DNA of 64,000 nt from Fragum whitleyi (Eukaryota; Mollusca; Bivalvia; Cardiida; Cardiidae): assembly GCA_948146395.1 (NCBI GenBank), contig OX411551.1, forward strand, positions 50,278,997-50,342,996, read 5' to 3'. Position numbers and translations under genes: made by a program. Below the pieces are notes generated by a model. It saw only the letters and a list, made by a program, of their open reading frames with translations. It did no database searches and was not told the origin of the DNA. Below, piece by piece: positions 24,801 to 32,364 of the stretch (position 1 is its first letter; each line of letters opens with the position of its first letter).

Positions 24801-25643
24801 GCTCAGCATTTTAATCATTCATTCCAAAGTTTCGCTCCACTCTTTAAAAAACGCTCCAAAATTATTTTTATTAAAAATATTTGGCTGGTGATTATTTTTA
24901 AAATTGATTTGTATAAGATATTAGATGTTATATTAGAAATGTACCTAGATTTTATCAAAGGGAAGTAAAAATTTGAAAGAAAGTCTTTTAAAAAAATGTT
25001 TTACCTCGCTTGAAAATAAAAAATTTGCTCATGTGTGATGAGCAAAGTTTTAATGTTTCATTCGATCTCATTCCAGAATCATTCAACTTGTCAATTTCAT
25101 TATGTTCCTTACTGTACAAATAGGCTCTTACCATTGCATTAGTTTTGTGCTAACATAAACATCTAAATATTTATCTTAAGTGCAAATGGCTTTTTAGGTT
25201 TTCTGAGCACGAAATGCTCTAGGTGAGCTATTGTAAGTGTGCAATGTCTGTCGTCAGTTGTTCGTCGTCTGTTTTTCTCTTTGTTGACATCTGCCTATTT
25301 AATGAATGTGATGTCCAAGGGGTCAAAGAGACTCAGGTGAGTGATCTAAGACCATCATGGTCCTCTTGTTAACAGTATAGTGAGGAAATATAATAACTTG
25401 GGCTAATTAAGATAGTGAACCTGTTAAAGTTCAGCAACATTGGGGGACCCATGATCTTTCATCATGTTAGCTAAGGTTTTTCTAATGAAATCATTAGGGA
25501 ACCTCAGTTAACACTGTAAAAGTCCATGACTTCCAAATTGTTGCAGAACTATTACTACCCCTACCTGAATTATAATAACTTGTGCTCATACCTTTATTTT
25601 TCAGGAACTACAGGACAAATTCCAAAGCTATGATGCAGAGTGA
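3803..25643 (+). CDS. PLEKHF: Phafin (PH and FYVE domain protein, PLEKHF1/2 type), complete spliced gene
   Basis: Nine coding exons (3803-3818, 8345-8409, 8876-9013, 10396-10459, 14107-14232, 15201-15316, 15809-15953, 20543-20637, 25605-25643) join to 804 nt, 267 residues plus stop; vertebrate phafins are about 250-280 residues. All eight introns have GT..AG ends and all phases agree. Residues about 35-131 form the PH domain. Residues 152-212 form a FYVE zinc finger with WVPD at 152-155, RRHHCRKCG at 174-182, RVC at 205-207 and eight zinc cysteines (161, 164, 178, 181, 186, 189, 207, 210). The tail (about 232-242) is acidic, matching the poly-Asp segment reported to restrain the PH domain in mammalian phafin-2. 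In known family members PH and FYVE bind PI3P on endosomes, macropinosomes and lysosomes, acting in trafficking and autophagy. Whether the ancestor of PLEKHF1 or PLEKHF2 fits better cannot be decided here; invertebrates usually have a single gene. Confidence 0.95.
6186..6350 (+). mobile_element. SINE fragment (body and tail)
   Basis: Shares AGCTGGAGGCTTGGAAAGGA, GAAATACCAGGAATCCATTG, TTAGGTGCT and an AATCAATCAA tail with the elements at 7567, 18652 and 59330. The tRNA-like head is absent. Confidence 0.75.
7567..7825 (+). mobile_element. SINE with tRNA-like head
   Basis: Head contains CAGTTGGTAGCGCGCCGGAC, followed by GGGGGCACTCATTCTTTCTG, ATAATCGTAGACCTATGT and a diverged body. Together with six other copies in the window it defines one family. 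The body resembles the Meta-domain SINEs reported from molluscs; that name is my inference. Confidence 0.75.
8345..8409 (+). CDS. PLEKHF: Phafin exon 2
   Basis: Acceptor TTGCAG and donor GTAGGT bound 65 nt which, with the base carried from exon 1, encode residues 6-27 (VNSENNARRIACVEQCFGTS and GQ). This is the conserved stretch before the PH domain. Confidence 0.93.
8876..9013 (+). CDS. PLEKHF: Phafin exon 3 (first half of the PH domain)
   Basis: 138 nt, phase 0 at both ends, acceptor TTTCAG and donor GTTAGT. Encodes residues 28-73, including GRVLVGEGVLTKMCRKKPK and QFFLFNDVLVYG, the signature of the phafin PH domain beta strands and its basic lipid-binding loop. Confidence 0.95.
9050..9425 (-). 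repeat. Dispersed ACTTGTCC repeat with an internal hairpin
   Basis: Matches 33020-33380 in opposite orientation (GTGGAATTCCCATGC, GACTTGTCC and GCCACTTGTC blocks). A central hairpin at about 9165-9230 pairs TTTTTAATGAAG...GCTG with CAGC...CTTCATTAAAAA. The 129-codon minus frame here is repeat translation. Confidence 0.75.
9712..9930 (+). mobile_element. Diverged SINE
   Basis: GAGAAAAACCAGGAATCCTT, GGTTAGGTGCTCCAG and AAAGTGGTGTTGAACCCCAT match the body and 3' part of the SINE family at 7567 and 59330. The head is diverged. Confidence 0.65.
10141..10395 (+). repeat. Tandem copies of the phafin exon 4 acceptor
   Basis: Five upstream copies of the real 3' splice site plus exon start (TTTCAGTATAACAAACAACA, then ATCATGGC) end their AG at 10151, 10199, 10244 (CTG rather than CAG), 10292 and 10347. 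The genuine site ends at 10395. Spacing is 45-55 bp, mostly 48. Confidence 0.95.
10396..10459 (+). CDS. PLEKHF: Phafin exon 4 (middle of the PH domain)
   Basis: 64 nt after acceptor ATTTCAG, donor GTAAGT; encodes YNKQHIMALEDVKIESVEDQ and G. The acceptor and the first 25 or so exon bases occur five more times just upstream (see the repeat at 10141-10395). The downstream copy is chosen because only it continues into the full PH strand and has a donor. Confidence 0.93.
10500..10985. repeat. Dispersed repeat, family R1, copy 1
   Basis: Shares long blocks with 19090-19440 in opposite orientation (for example TATGACATCATTTTCGTGGT versus its diverged reverse complement, and a GAGTGAAATAA block), and a diverged copy covers about 13800-14060. 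The left edge (10515-10575) also matches 20473-20535, immediately before exon 8, and 60417-60485. Confidence 0.7.
11045..11235. mobile_element. Foldback element with long inverted ends, copy 1
   Basis: Ends AATAGAGGATAATAGTTTG and CGATTATTCTATTTCTTTAA are inverted repeats around a GTGAAAT/TTTTCAC centre. It closely matches 15966-16150. The product would fold on itself over nearly its full length. Confidence 0.8.
11281..12535 (+). mobile_element. 165-bp-monomer transposon fragment, split by an insertion
   Basis: Fragments 11281-11486 and 12286-12535 carry the blocks TTTTATGGGCGGAGGTCATT, TATAGTGGAAACTTTG and TTTTCTCAGAATGTAA seen in full at 19446-20465. A second element interrupts one monomer inside the GGTCATT...TATATG segment. 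Confidence 0.75.
11487..12285 (-). mobile_element. Nested tandem-repeat element with CGCCACC hairpin end
   Basis: Begins ATACGCCACCGGAGGTGG (hairpin), has a GTCCGTCC-type microsatellite at about 11549-11577, and then three to four diverged monomers of about 170-180 bp (TTATGCCCCCTTAAAACTTA, GTCTCTGGGGCTTATTG). It ends near GTGGCGGCGTATTTTG. It sits inside the previous element, so it is younger. Confidence 0.7.
12715..12810. repeat. Hairpin element (GGTAGGTAAT...ATTACCTCC)
   Basis: AATCCAACATCGCTAATTTT and its partner AAAATTGGCGATGTG pair around GTTCAAGATGAAC. Related blocks occur near 34335-34490 and 25040-25115. Confidence 0.6.
13130..13690 (-). mobile_element. Tandem-repeat element ending in the AACAAGAGC hairpin
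   Basis: About two and a half monomers of roughly 180-190 bp (GTTAAGTTTTTATGTGCAA, CTTGGAAACTTT, ACCATAATAT, TCTAGACAAAGATTC). On the minus strand it starts AACAAGAGCTGTCAGAGGAC, a hairpin start (GCTGTC/GACAGC) shared in form with the other element families here. Confidence 0.65.
14107..14232 (+). CDS. PLEKHF: Phafin exon 5 (end of the PH domain)
   Basis: 126 nt, acceptor TTTCAG, donor GTAAGG. Encodes NLRNGWKLISPSRSFVVYAA and then TAVEKQQWISHIKKCVSDLL, the C-terminal helix of the PH domain. The last 45 nt and the donor are repeated six times downstream. Confidence 0.94.
14233..14760 (+). repeat. Tandem copies of the phafin exon 5 end and donor
   Basis: After the genuine exon, the segment GGATCTCTCATATAAAGAAA...ATGAAACGTAAGGAAA recurs with starts at 14271, 14358, 14442, 14528, 14607 and about 14684 (real one 14188), periods 77-87 bp. 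Variable G-runs of 10-18 bases account for much of the length change. The first four copies share WISHIKKCIPDLVMKR, differing from the exon at three residues (VSDLL to IPDLV). Most keep the GTAAGG donor. Confidence 0.95.
14783..15030. mobile_element. MITE with GGGCCC inverted ends
   Basis: Left TGGGCCCGAGTTTATAAAAG and right TTTTATAACCTTGGGCCC are inverted copies; inner blocks CTCAGGCTC and GAGCCCGAGTC also pair. A partial copy appears at about 27000-27127. Confidence 0.75.
15201..15316 (+). CDS. PLEKHF: Phafin exon 6 (PH-FYVE linker, start of FYVE)
   Basis: 116 nt, acceptor CTTCAG, donor GTAATG. Encodes residues 137-175. It holds the FYVE WxxD motif (WVPD) and the first zinc cysteine pair (CMHC), and ends exactly between RR and HHC of the PI3P-binding signature. 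Confidence 0.95.
15605..15690. repeat. Hairpin element H1, diverged copy
   Basis: GCAAAACAGTCGTAACTGCC and the facing GGCGATTACATCTGTTTTGC pair imperfectly. H1 consensus copies occur at 18535, 27238, 27368, 28000, 35705, 59895 and 63118. Confidence 0.7.
15809..15953 (+). CDS. PLEKHF: Phafin exon 7 (FYVE core)
   Basis: 145 nt, acceptor CTTCCAG, donor GTGAAT. Begins HHCRKCGLVACNDC, continues with KRFLLPQQSSKPLRVC and LTC, so it carries six of the eight zinc cysteines and the RVC motif. A foldback element starts about 15 bp after the donor. Confidence 0.95.
15966..16150. mobile_element. Foldback element with long inverted ends, copy 2
   Basis: ATAGAGGATAATCGTTTGTT pairs with CAAACGATTATTCTATTTC, and AAGATCGATTTATATTTCAT with ATGAAATATCAATCGATCTT. 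It starts about 15 bp after the exon 7 donor and matches 11045-11235. Confidence 0.85.
16430..16850 (+). repeat. Two diverged monomers of another tandem-repeat element
   Basis: AACCAAACTTTACAGGAACA and AACCAAACTTCACAGGAATG, each followed by an ACATGCTCTTT block and CACTGAAAAATGGT. The left part begins with a CCACTTGACTCAGTCCAGTGG hairpin (broken by one base pair). The next element abuts it. Confidence 0.6.
16855..17506 (-). mobile_element. 156-bp-monomer transposon, hairpin type CGCCG
   Basis: Three monomers start at 16933, 17089 and 17245 (exact 156 bp period) with core GTCCGGAGCATATCTCCTAA and TTATTGCCCTTTGTTATTTT. On the minus strand it starts AAACAAGAGCCATGTCGGAC and ends, after a GACGGAATGACGGAAGG stretch, with hairpin CGCCGAAAACGGCG and GGGGATAACA. 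The open frames of 79-102 codons follow from 156 being divisible by 3. Confidence 0.85.
17507..18335 (+). other. PLEKHF: Part of phafin intron 7 without recognised elements
   Basis: I see no exon, RNA gene or named repeat here; the sequence is AT-rich and looks unique. Confidence 0.4.
18340..18425. repeat. Hairpin element H2
   Basis: AAGACTCTGGCCAGCCTGTG faces CACAGTCTGACCTGAGTCTT. Similar facing blocks occur at 12561-12600 (half), 26345-26410, 37040-37085, 58640-58685 and 58790-58850. Confidence 0.75.
18545..18610. repeat. Hairpin element H1
   Basis: TTGTAACTGCCTATAAACAT and ATAGGCAGTTACAGC are inverted copies around the ATAAACATAT centre. Confidence 0.75.
18652..18875 (+). mobile_element. 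SINE, body and tail
   Basis: GCGGCACTCATTTTTTCC, ATAATCGTAGGCCTA, GGTGCTCCAGCTGCCACGAT and GTTGAAAGTGGCATAAAACC follow the order of the family at 59330-59555; the tail is CAAACAAACAA. Confidence 0.8.
19090..19442. repeat. Dispersed repeat, family R1, copy 2
   Basis: Reverse-complement relation to 10600-10950 (GCGGGAGTGAAATAA, ATGAGCTCA, AGCAACGCTATTTTGTAAC). Confidence 0.7.
19446..20465 (-). mobile_element. 165-bp-monomer transposon, copy A
   Basis: On the minus strand it ends GCTTTCAGCCAGTGGAGCTAA: a hairpin (CCAGTGGCT/AGCCAGTGG with one mismatch) then CTAA, preceded by GACGGACACAACGCC-type sequence. The GGAGGTCATT block recurs at 19821, 19987, 20148 and 20314, a spacing of about 165 bp. 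The other end carries the GCCATTCATTG block found at 30703 and 56214. Helitrons also end with a hairpin plus CTRR, so a non-autonomous Helitron is a reasonable guess. Confidence 0.8.
20470..20542 (+). repeat. Dispersed repeat block forming the exon 8 acceptor region
   Basis: GTTTATAGATGACTAGTTTT, TTTGGTATTCCATGACCACT and CAATATCCT match the reverse complement of 10515-10575. The exon 8 AG follows directly, so the branch and pyrimidine region seem repeat-derived. Confidence 0.75.
20543..20637 (+). CDS. PLEKHF: Phafin exon 8 (acidic tail)
   Basis: 95 nt after acceptor ATCACAG; the donor taken is GTAGGT after GIP. Encodes an acidic stretch (DDSSGEDTDDEDE) then GEVVYQGIP. A second possible donor after GGE (GTAGTT, at 20617) is also in phase and would drop seven residues. 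The exon end and donor are repeated many times downstream, so real splice usage is uncertain. Confidence 0.8.
20638..21607 (+). repeat. Tandem copies of the phafin exon 8 end and donor, part 1
   Basis: The exon end GTTTATCAGGGCATTCCT with donor GTAGGTAT recurs at about 20700, 20755, 20838, 20893, 20975, 21028, 21108, 21167, 21248, 21303, 21385, 21441, 21522 and 21579. Copies alternate between an AGGAGAGGCAGTTTATCAGG form and a TTATGAGTTTATCAGG form, so the larger unit is about 135-140 bp. Most keep GTAGGTAT. Confidence 0.93.
21608..22790 (-). mobile_element. 156-bp-monomer transposon, hairpin type CCCGTC, inserted in the exon 8 array
   Basis: GTCCGG starts at 21716, 21872, 22029, 22184, 22340, 22496 and 22654 give periods of 155-158 bp. 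Minus-strand end: hairpin CCCGTCTTCGACGGG then CGTATAACA, preceded by a CCGGACGCCCGGAC microsatellite. Opposite end: ATACGCCCGTCACAC. The exon-8-type array resumes on the far side, so this is an insertion. The 139-codon minus frame is repeat translation. Confidence 0.88.
22791..23130 (+). repeat. Exon 8 donor array, part 2 (older, diverged copies)
   Basis: GTTAATCAGGGCATTTCTGT, AGTTTATCAGGGCTCTACTG and AGTATATTAGGGCATTCCTG continue the array after the insertion, separated by AATTACCTCCCTTTAT-like spacers; only some keep GTAGG. Confidence 0.85.
23131..24600 (-). mobile_element. 156-bp-monomer transposon, hairpin type CCCCCAC
   Basis: GTCC marks at 23385, 23541, 23697, 23853, 24009, 24165, 24321 and 24477 are exactly 156 bp apart. 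Minus-strand end: GTCCGT-type microsatellite (23190-23220) then hairpin AGTCCCCCAACAGG...CCGGTGGGGGACT. Other end carries GAGTCCCCCACCAGATAAC. The core (TTGAGTTATTGCCCTTTGTT) is the same as in the two previous 156-bp elements although the ends differ. Confidence 0.9.
24635..25372 (-). mobile_element. Remnants of the AGGTGAGCTAA element family
   Basis: 24650-24700 matches the reverse complement of the array's junction block (TTTTGTGATCATTGAATGTC); 24765-24790 is a monomer scrap. 25200-25232 is a second 3' end (GAGCACGAAATGCTC, AGGTGAGCT), and 25325-25372 is a 5' end (minus strand AACAAGAGGACCATGATGGT). So one decayed and one short copy, opposite in orientation to the big array. Confidence 0.7.
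25430..25560. repeat. Partial TTAAGG-type MITE
   Basis: GATCTTTCATCATGTTAGC and AATGAAATCATTAGGGAACC match the interior of the MITEs at 57594 and 62733; the terminal repeats are missing or degraded. Confidence 0.6.
25605..25643 (+). CDS. PLEKHF: Phafin exon 9 (C-terminus and stop)
   Basis: Acceptor TTTTCAG followed by codons for ELQDKFQSYDAE and TGA. In phase with exon 8. The assignment rests on phase, acceptor quality and position; the sequence is short and not strongly conserved in the family. Confidence 0.75.
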   Translation, partial: ELQDKFQSYDAE

Positions 25644-27230
25644 TGTAGAGATTCCACATTTGTTACTTTACGAAGAACTGTGTAAAAACATGCTGATTTA
25701 AAGAGGGCCTTAAAGAAAGAGACTGATTTTTATCATGAACATGATTAATTTATATCACAGATTTCATTTTTAACTGCTGTTTTGGGAGTAAACCTGTGGT
25801 TTTGTCGTCACCTTGGCGTCATTTTTGTTGGTGTTGGCAGTGTTGTTGGCATAAGCATTGGTATCACTTGAGCTATCCAGAATTTCAAGGGGGATAACTC
25901 TGAATGCATTTTTGATTTACATTTTTTTGCATCATCCTGCAGTTGGCTCATATAGGATTATACTTTATAGAAATCAGATGAATGTTTTGGTTCAATACAA
26001 CAGAACCCCCCCTCCACACACACACACACACACACACACACAAAGAATGAAGTCTGTGATATGATTTTTCTCCACACTAAACATTTTGATCTCTTTATAC
26101 AGTAATTCAATTGTTCTATCTGTTAATAATTTCCTGTGGCTCTTTCATGCTCATATCCTCATTCCCACAGAATAATATTATGTTATTGCATGCCAGTATA
26201 AAGTCATTTGAGCCTGTGCCTGGCATTTCCAACTATTTGACATATGCCTCAGTTGCAAGCATTTAGCAGCCTACACAGTCACATAGTGCAATTGGATGAA
26301 TGTCTGTCTGTCTCGATACTTGAAGATCTTGCCTACCTATATAGTGCAAAGTGAAGATTCTGGACAGACGGTGCAGATGCACAGGCTGGCCAGAGTATTT
26401 ACTTGGCACACATTTTAAATTGTTGAAAATGTCACACACATGCTCATTTCATGTTGGTTTGTTTAACAGTAAAAACTATTGTCCTGAGGTGGAGGGGATG
26501 GAAATCCGAACTATTGCCTGAAGCCGAAGGCAGAAAACAAAAGGTTCAAGGTGACACACCAAAGACCATAGTTCATTACTATTACACAAATAACCATAAA
26601 ATGACTGCTTTATTACCTGATCATTTTTCTTTTCATTAAAAAATATGTTAGATCTACATGAAAGACTAAAGATTTCTTATTAAATTCAAAATACTGTATC
26701 ACATTGCATGTTTATAACAAATGCTACAAATTGATGTCATTTTTGAAAGCAGGCCACAGTTTAGTGCTTAGTGCACATGGATTCAATAGCTCATTTTCCC
26801 CTATTACTTGATAGATATTGCTATGAAAATGTTCTAAATGGTAAATAACAATTTAATCTACAGCTTCAGAGGCATGAAACTATATTAATTCATCAACATT
26901 AAACAAAATGTTTTGAAAAACAAAAAATATCAATGGGGAAAACAATGATTTAGCTGTGATAAACTATTGAGTGAAAAACAAGTTAAAGTTGTTTGGGCCA
27001 TTTAAAAAAAAAATCAACTTCTGAATAAGTGTATTTCCTTTTTATATTGGTAAAAATCAAATTGAAATTTGAAAAAAAAAAAAAAAATGAATTGAGAATG
27101 AGAAAAGTTTTATAACCTCAGGCCCTGAAATTCTTTAAGATATTCTAACTTAAACAAGTTATATCAATACTTTTTCATGTACTGAATATCATCATAAGTT
27201 CAACAATAGCATCATGTTAGCATGCCACAT
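25644..27230. other. Phafin 3' UTR and downstream DNA
   Basis: Holds a CA dinucleotide microsatellite (about 26009-26041), one H2 hairpin (26345-26410), and a poly-A-bearing fragment of the GGGCCC MITE (27060-27127). No gene. I could not fix the polyadenylation site. Confidence 0.5.
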
Positions 27231-27237
27231 TTCAGCA

Positions 27238-27322
27238 GCTCGATGGCTCAGTGCAAAACAGTTGTAACTGCCTATAAACATATAGACAGTTACAGCCTTT
27301 TCGCGCTGAGCCATCAAGCTGC
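27238..27322. repeat. Hairpin element H1, near-complete palindrome
   Basis: CTCGATGGCTCAGTGCAAAA faces its partner GCGCTGAGCCATCAAG, with GTTGTAACTGCCTATA paired to the TATAGACAGTTACAGC arm. Confidence 0.85.
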
Positions 27323-27367
27323 AGTTATGTTTATTTCTTTGCCACTATTTCATCGTCGTAACAAAAA

Positions 27368-27440
27368 TTGATGACTCAGAACAAAACAGTTGTAACTGCC
27401 TATATGTTTATAGGCAGTTACAATTTTTTGTTTCACTGAC
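27368..27440. repeat. Hairpin element H1
   Basis: AACAGTTGTAACTGCCTATA faces TATAGGCAGTTACAATTTT; lies 45 bp after the previous copy. Confidence 0.8.
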
Positions 27441-27999
27441 TATCGATATATAGAGTAGCCTCTTATAAAAGCTCATCCTTTTCTAATGGAAATGATTTGA
27501 TTCAAGTAGAACCCTGGGGTTCTATAAGAGCTTTTATGGTATTTTAAATTGTTTCCATTGAGCTAATTCCTTTTTCATTGAAGTTTTTGATGAGGCTATT
27601 TAGGCATTTTATTTTAAATGACACTGTACTGCTTTATCTAGTTTTGAAGTATTCTATTTTTCACAATTCACGAAAGTAGGTCTTGCAGAATTCTTTTTTG
27701 CCAGTAGAGTGTCTCAGGTCTTCAAGGGCTTCTTCGTACACTTATTTGCTTTAAAACATTTTACACATACCATTTATATTATTGTGCCCAAAGTCTGAAT
27801 GCACTTGTTAGTTTGTTGTCAACACATTAATGCAATATTCTGTAAATTATCATTGCCTTTATGCGAAAAACACAAATTGGTTGATATCTATTTTATCATT
27901 ATTAAAAAGAAATGAAATGTAATGTAAACAATATGTGGTTGTTATTTATAACTGGCCTTACCATGCTCTTGGATCTTAATTTAGCAGATCAATCAATGG

Positions 28000-28078
28000 A
28001 GGGCTCAGTACAACCCTATTGTAAGTGCCTATAAATATATAGGCACTTACAACAGCTATGCACTGACCCTCCAAACTA
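28000..28078. repeat. Hairpin element H1, variant with AAGTGCC arm
   Basis: GGAGGGCTCAGTACAACC, then TTGTAAGTGCCTATA facing TATAGGCACTTACAA, and GCACTGACCCTCC. The change of arm sequence is compensated on both sides; the same variant is at 62130-62205. Confidence 0.85.
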
Positions 28079-28659
28079 AATTTAGTAATATAATCTTGAT
28101 GTGTTTTGGAAACTGTTTACTGTTGTTTCAAATCAGATAGCATACGGTAATGGTATCGCATGGAAATGCCAGAGCTAACTAGATTTTGTTTCTAGACTTT
28201 TTAAACATAAAGTGGTCAAGGCGAGATATTGGGATTGGCAAATTTCTGGCATATCTGCCTGTTTGTCAGTATATCTTCAATTTTAAAGTAGGTGGCAGAT
28301 TGACCCATGATGGGCTTATTACTCTACTGGATGGCTAAGTATGAAAAACAAAACAAACAAACAAAAATACTCAAAAATTAAGCTCGGTAGAGTAACGTTC
28401 TTGTGCACAAGGAACATATTTACAGCCAAGTTTCTAGTCAATTGGACATAAGGTGACAGAGTAAATCTCCCGACAAATTAAGAAGTTGAACTTGATGCCA
28501 CAGGGATCACATAATATGTCTTGTCTAAGGATGGGCGTATAAAAACCTCCCAAACTAACTATCGCATTCTTCACAAATATTTTCCTTTGGTCAATTACTA
28601 CACAGACTTGAAATCCATGCTGAACTCGTGTTGCCATGACAATGAAATGAAATTAAACT

Positions 28660-28972
28660 TTAACAAGAGCTGTCACTGTAAGATGACAATGCCCCCGACA
28701 CCGCTTTGATTTTAAATTATGGCCAATCTATGTTGAAGGTCAAGGTCATCCAGGGGTCAAGGTCACCAAAGTATGTGCCTACAGAAAGGTAATGTACCAA
28801 GGAATGTTGTGGTAAAGTATGATGCGAATATGTTAAGTAATAAGGAAGTTATGGCCAATGTTAAAGTTTTTGGACGGAATGACGGACGGACGGACAGACG
28901 GACGGACGGACAGACGGACGGACAAGTCAAATTTATGATGCCTCCCTATCGGGGGCATAAAAATCTCCTCCC
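28660..28972 (+). mobile_element. Short element: AACAAGAGC start, GGAC microsatellite, GGGGGCATAAAA end
   Basis: Starts TTAACAAGAGCTGTCACTG, contains GGTCAAGGTCATCCAGGGG, a run of GGACGGACGGACAGAC (28874-28922), and ends ATCGGGGGCATAAAA. Same overall plan as 36555-36880. Confidence 0.7.
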
Positions 28973-28995
28973 AAACCTGAAGGTCTGGTATGTTT

Positions 28996-29260
28996 GTTTG
29001 AATGGGGTTGTCATGGTGCTTTCAACAATCTTTCAAAATATTGCAGCAGCGGGAGCACCTAACAATGAACCCTTGGCATTTCACCCACCAGTATTCTTAC
29101 TGCCATCCCACATAGCTCTATGATTATTAACCCTTGGTGGAAGACAAATAGTCAGAAAGGATGAGTGCCACAGTCACGAATCAAACCTGAGACTTTAAGA
29201 AAGACAGCTTGATGTGCTTCCACATGTGCACTTTGAAAACGGCCTCTTTGGTATAGAGCG
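28996..29260 (-). mobile_element. SINE, minus orientation
   Basis: GGTGCTTTCAACAATCTTTC, GGGAGCACCTAACAATG and the ATTATTAACCCTTGG block are the reverse complement of the SINE body. A degraded tRNA-like head follows at 29165-29250. Confidence 0.7.
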
Positions 29261-29654
29261 TTAAGCTTGCAACAAACCGGCTTTAAAAACAAGCTTGTGA
29301 CAAGCTAGGATTTTGGTTCAACGTGTAATTCCCAAGACTTGTGTAAGCTCAAAGGGTGAAATTTTGTACACCAGGGTTGGCTTTAAGGTACAAATTTGAC
29401 ATGGATTAAATTGACAGAAACTCGGGACAAAGCAAATTTGAGAAAAAATATCTTTTAATAGCATTTTTAACAAATAAACAATGATTTAAACAGTGTATAT
29501 AATTATTACTATGGAACAAATATGAAAATTTTATTGCTTACAATTGTTAAGATAAATTATAAACATGATGAAAAATGTTACAAGTTCTACAACACATTTT
29601 CTGTATTATAACACATTCCCGAACAACCCCAATGTTTTTGGTGCCCCTGGAGAA

Positions 29655-29745
29655 AAAATAATTTTTGAAAACATCATGGAAAATGAAGAAATTGCTTGTA
29701 ACAAGCAATTTCTTCATTGTCCACAATGTTTTCTTCCCATAATTA
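29655..29745. repeat. Palindrome: GAAGAAATTGCTTGT with inverse
   Basis: ATGAAGAAATTGCTTGTAAC then AAGCAATTTCTTCAT; flanks GAAAACAT and ATGTTTTC also pair. A sister copy at 34205-34280 shares the same core. Confidence 0.8.
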
Positions 29746-30664
29746 CAAATATATTTCAGATTGATTTAAGAGATAGTGTTGTTTAACATCCTTACAATTG
29801 AATCAGTATAATATTTTTTGGAAAAACAAATTCGGTGTATCTGCTGCATCGGCATACAAGCCTCGCCTGTGAAAATTTCATTTTTTTAACTTTGAAGTCT
29901 CAGCTCATTGTCCAGCAAAATTTAATACAGAAATTGGACAATTAATGCAAATGCAAAAAAGTAGAATCTAGTTAAAAAAAAAAAAACGTAAAAAATTAAT
30001 GCTAATCTTATCTGTATGTACTTGACAGTGACAATGCCAATGTTTAGTTTCGTGCCTTTGAGCACACATGCCAAGTTTCAGCTAAATATTAGAATAATTT
30101 TTTTGCCATTTTTTAGCTTGGCTGATTTTGGAGAAGAAAGAGGCATTGCAATAGCCTTGGTGACTGTGTCATAGTTGTGCGATAACTTTAACAGTTTGTT
30201 ATATCTATTTTAAAATTTGATAAGTTTCCACTTGAAACTTGGCACCCATATTCACTTTCAAAAAAATACCTATACTATCAAAGGTGAGCATGTTAGATGA
30301 AGCATTTGTAAAAGTACATATTTTGAGAAATTGTTGTGAAAATACATTGCTTAGAAGCCTATTGAAATAGTTGTCCACTTAAAATGCTGTTCACAGAGGC
30401 ATGAACTTAATTGAACAGCGGCATGGACTTAATTTTTAGCCTATCAGAGCCCTAGACTATTGAGAGGCAAAACTAGAACTAAACTATGTAAAAGATGGAG
30501 AGAGTATTTGCATATTCATACAGAGTGATTAGGGTTTTAGTTTCATAACTCCATTAGATCAACAAATACTCTTTATACCTCATAATTCAGTATCATAAAG
30601 CATGAATTTCGAAGTGGACTTCTTTTTGCAGAAGCTTACAAAATAGCTTCATAATTGTTTTCAT

Positions 30665-31718
30665 TAAGAAATAAAACAGATTTTTCAGCCAATCAAAATC
30701 AATGAATGGCTTGTGTCGCTCCACAGGCTTGAATTTCTTGTAACAGCAAATCTAAGTTTTGACTAGATTTTTAGATATTTTGGGTTCTACTGATGTTGAA
30801 ATGGATTTCAAAGTTTCCACTATTATAACATATAGAGAAATGACCTCCGCCCATAAAAGACATATTCTTCATCAAATCACAATAATTTTTGGCTGCATGA
30901 TTATAGATCACCCAAGGATCATACTAATGAAGTTTGATTGATATCCATCAGTTACATTCTGAGAAAATGATTTTCAAAGTTTCCACTATATAAAATGTAG
31001 GGAAATGACCTCCGCCCATAAAATACATATTTTTCATCCGATCACAATAATTTTTGGTAGACTGTTAAAAGGTCACCCTAGGATCATTCATGTAAAATTT
31101 GGTTGACATCTATCAGTTAGATTCTGAGAAAATGATTTTCAAAGTTTCCACTATATTACATATAGAGAAATGACCTCCGCCCATAAAATACATATTTTTC
31201 ATCCAATCACAATAATTCTTGGTAGACTGATAAAGGGTCACCCAAGGATCATTCATGTAAAATTTGGTTGATATCTATTAGTTAGATTCTGAAAAAATGA
31301 TTTTCAAAGTTTCCACTATATTACATATAGAGAAATGACCTCCGCCCATAAAATACATATTTTTCATCTGATCACAATAATTTTTGGTAGACTGATAAAA
31401 GATCATCAAAGGATCATTTATGTAAAATGTGGTTGGTATCCATCAATTAAAACCTGAGAAAAGTCACTTTATACCATATTTGGAAATTAGCCATGCCCAT
31501 TAAATCTATGTTTTTCATTGGATCAAAATTTCTTGAACAACTTTGAAAGAGGGTCACCCAAGGATCATTTCTGTGAAGTTTGGTTGAAATCCATCCAGTA
31601 GTTTCAGAGAAGAAGATTTTTAAAGAAAAAGTTTACGACCGCACACACGGACAGACGGACGCACGACGGACACAACGCCATGACAATAGCCCCAGTGGCT
31701 TTCAGCCAGTGGAGCTAA
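30665..31718 (+). mobile_element. 165-bp-monomer transposon, copy B
   Basis: The ACCTCCGCCCATAAAA block recurs at 30843, 31008, 31173 and 31338, a spacing of 165 bp. It starts near AATGAATGGCTTGTGTCGC and ends with an ACGGACAGACGGACGCACG stretch, the CAGTGGCTTTCAGCCAGTGG hairpin and AGCTAA. Opposite orientation to copy A. Confidence 0.88.
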
Positions 31719-31894
31719 AAATGATACAATTTCATCTAGAATTAAATTATTATACAATGAAGAAAAAGAAGAAACAAGACGACGGTTCTAAAACATGAAG
31801 TTATGAAAAGTAAAATGGAATTAAATTAACCTTTTACCAGATAAAATACATAATGCTAGTCGTAAAAACTTTTACACCAGAACACATTGCATAT

Positions 31895-31970
31895 TGGAAG
31901 GCGTCAACACAAAATAATTGTCAGTACCTATATTAAAATATAGGTACTGACAATAGTTTTGCACTATTTC
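31895..31970. repeat. Hairpin element H1, variant arm
   Basis: ATTGTCAGTACCTATA faces TATAGGTACTGACAAT around TTAAAA. The arm differs from the H1 consensus but pairs perfectly. Confidence 0.85.
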
Positions 31971-32164
31971 CATCAGAAATCTGTCGAAATTTTTATATAA
32001 CGCCTTTTTGCGCAGAAATCAGTTTAGCTGTTCACGCGATTTGTGTTCTTCTGTAAATCCATGATGACATTATATTTGTACATGTTTTTTTTTTCATACA
32101 TAATGATTGTGTTTCTCCACTTTCCATGATTATTTGATTTTTTGCTGTAAACATGTAAATGTTT

Positions 32165-32206
32165 AATGCAATAAAATGTATTGTATTGTATTGTATTTAC
32201 CAGTCA
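32165..32206 (+). repeat. ATTGT-type tail, possibly the 3' end of a LINE
   Basis: GCAATAAAATG followed by repeated TATTGTATTG. Such tails close some non-LTR retrotransposons; I see no reverse transcriptase frame upstream. Confidence 0.4.
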
Positions 32207-32364
32207 ACAGACAACAGTAAAACAAATTTCCCCCAATCAAATCAATGTGGGGGAACAAAAAGAATAAGCCTCTAGTTTGAATAATGTTTTCCATTTACCA
32301 TGTTTTCTATTACTTAATTTCTTCAGAGCATCAAATTGCCAGATTGTATGAAAATGCTATGATT

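Noticed and set aside
24684..24968. 94-codon plus-strand frame
   Set aside because: It covers a decayed end of the AGGTGAGCTAA element and AT-rich DNA; no conserved motif.
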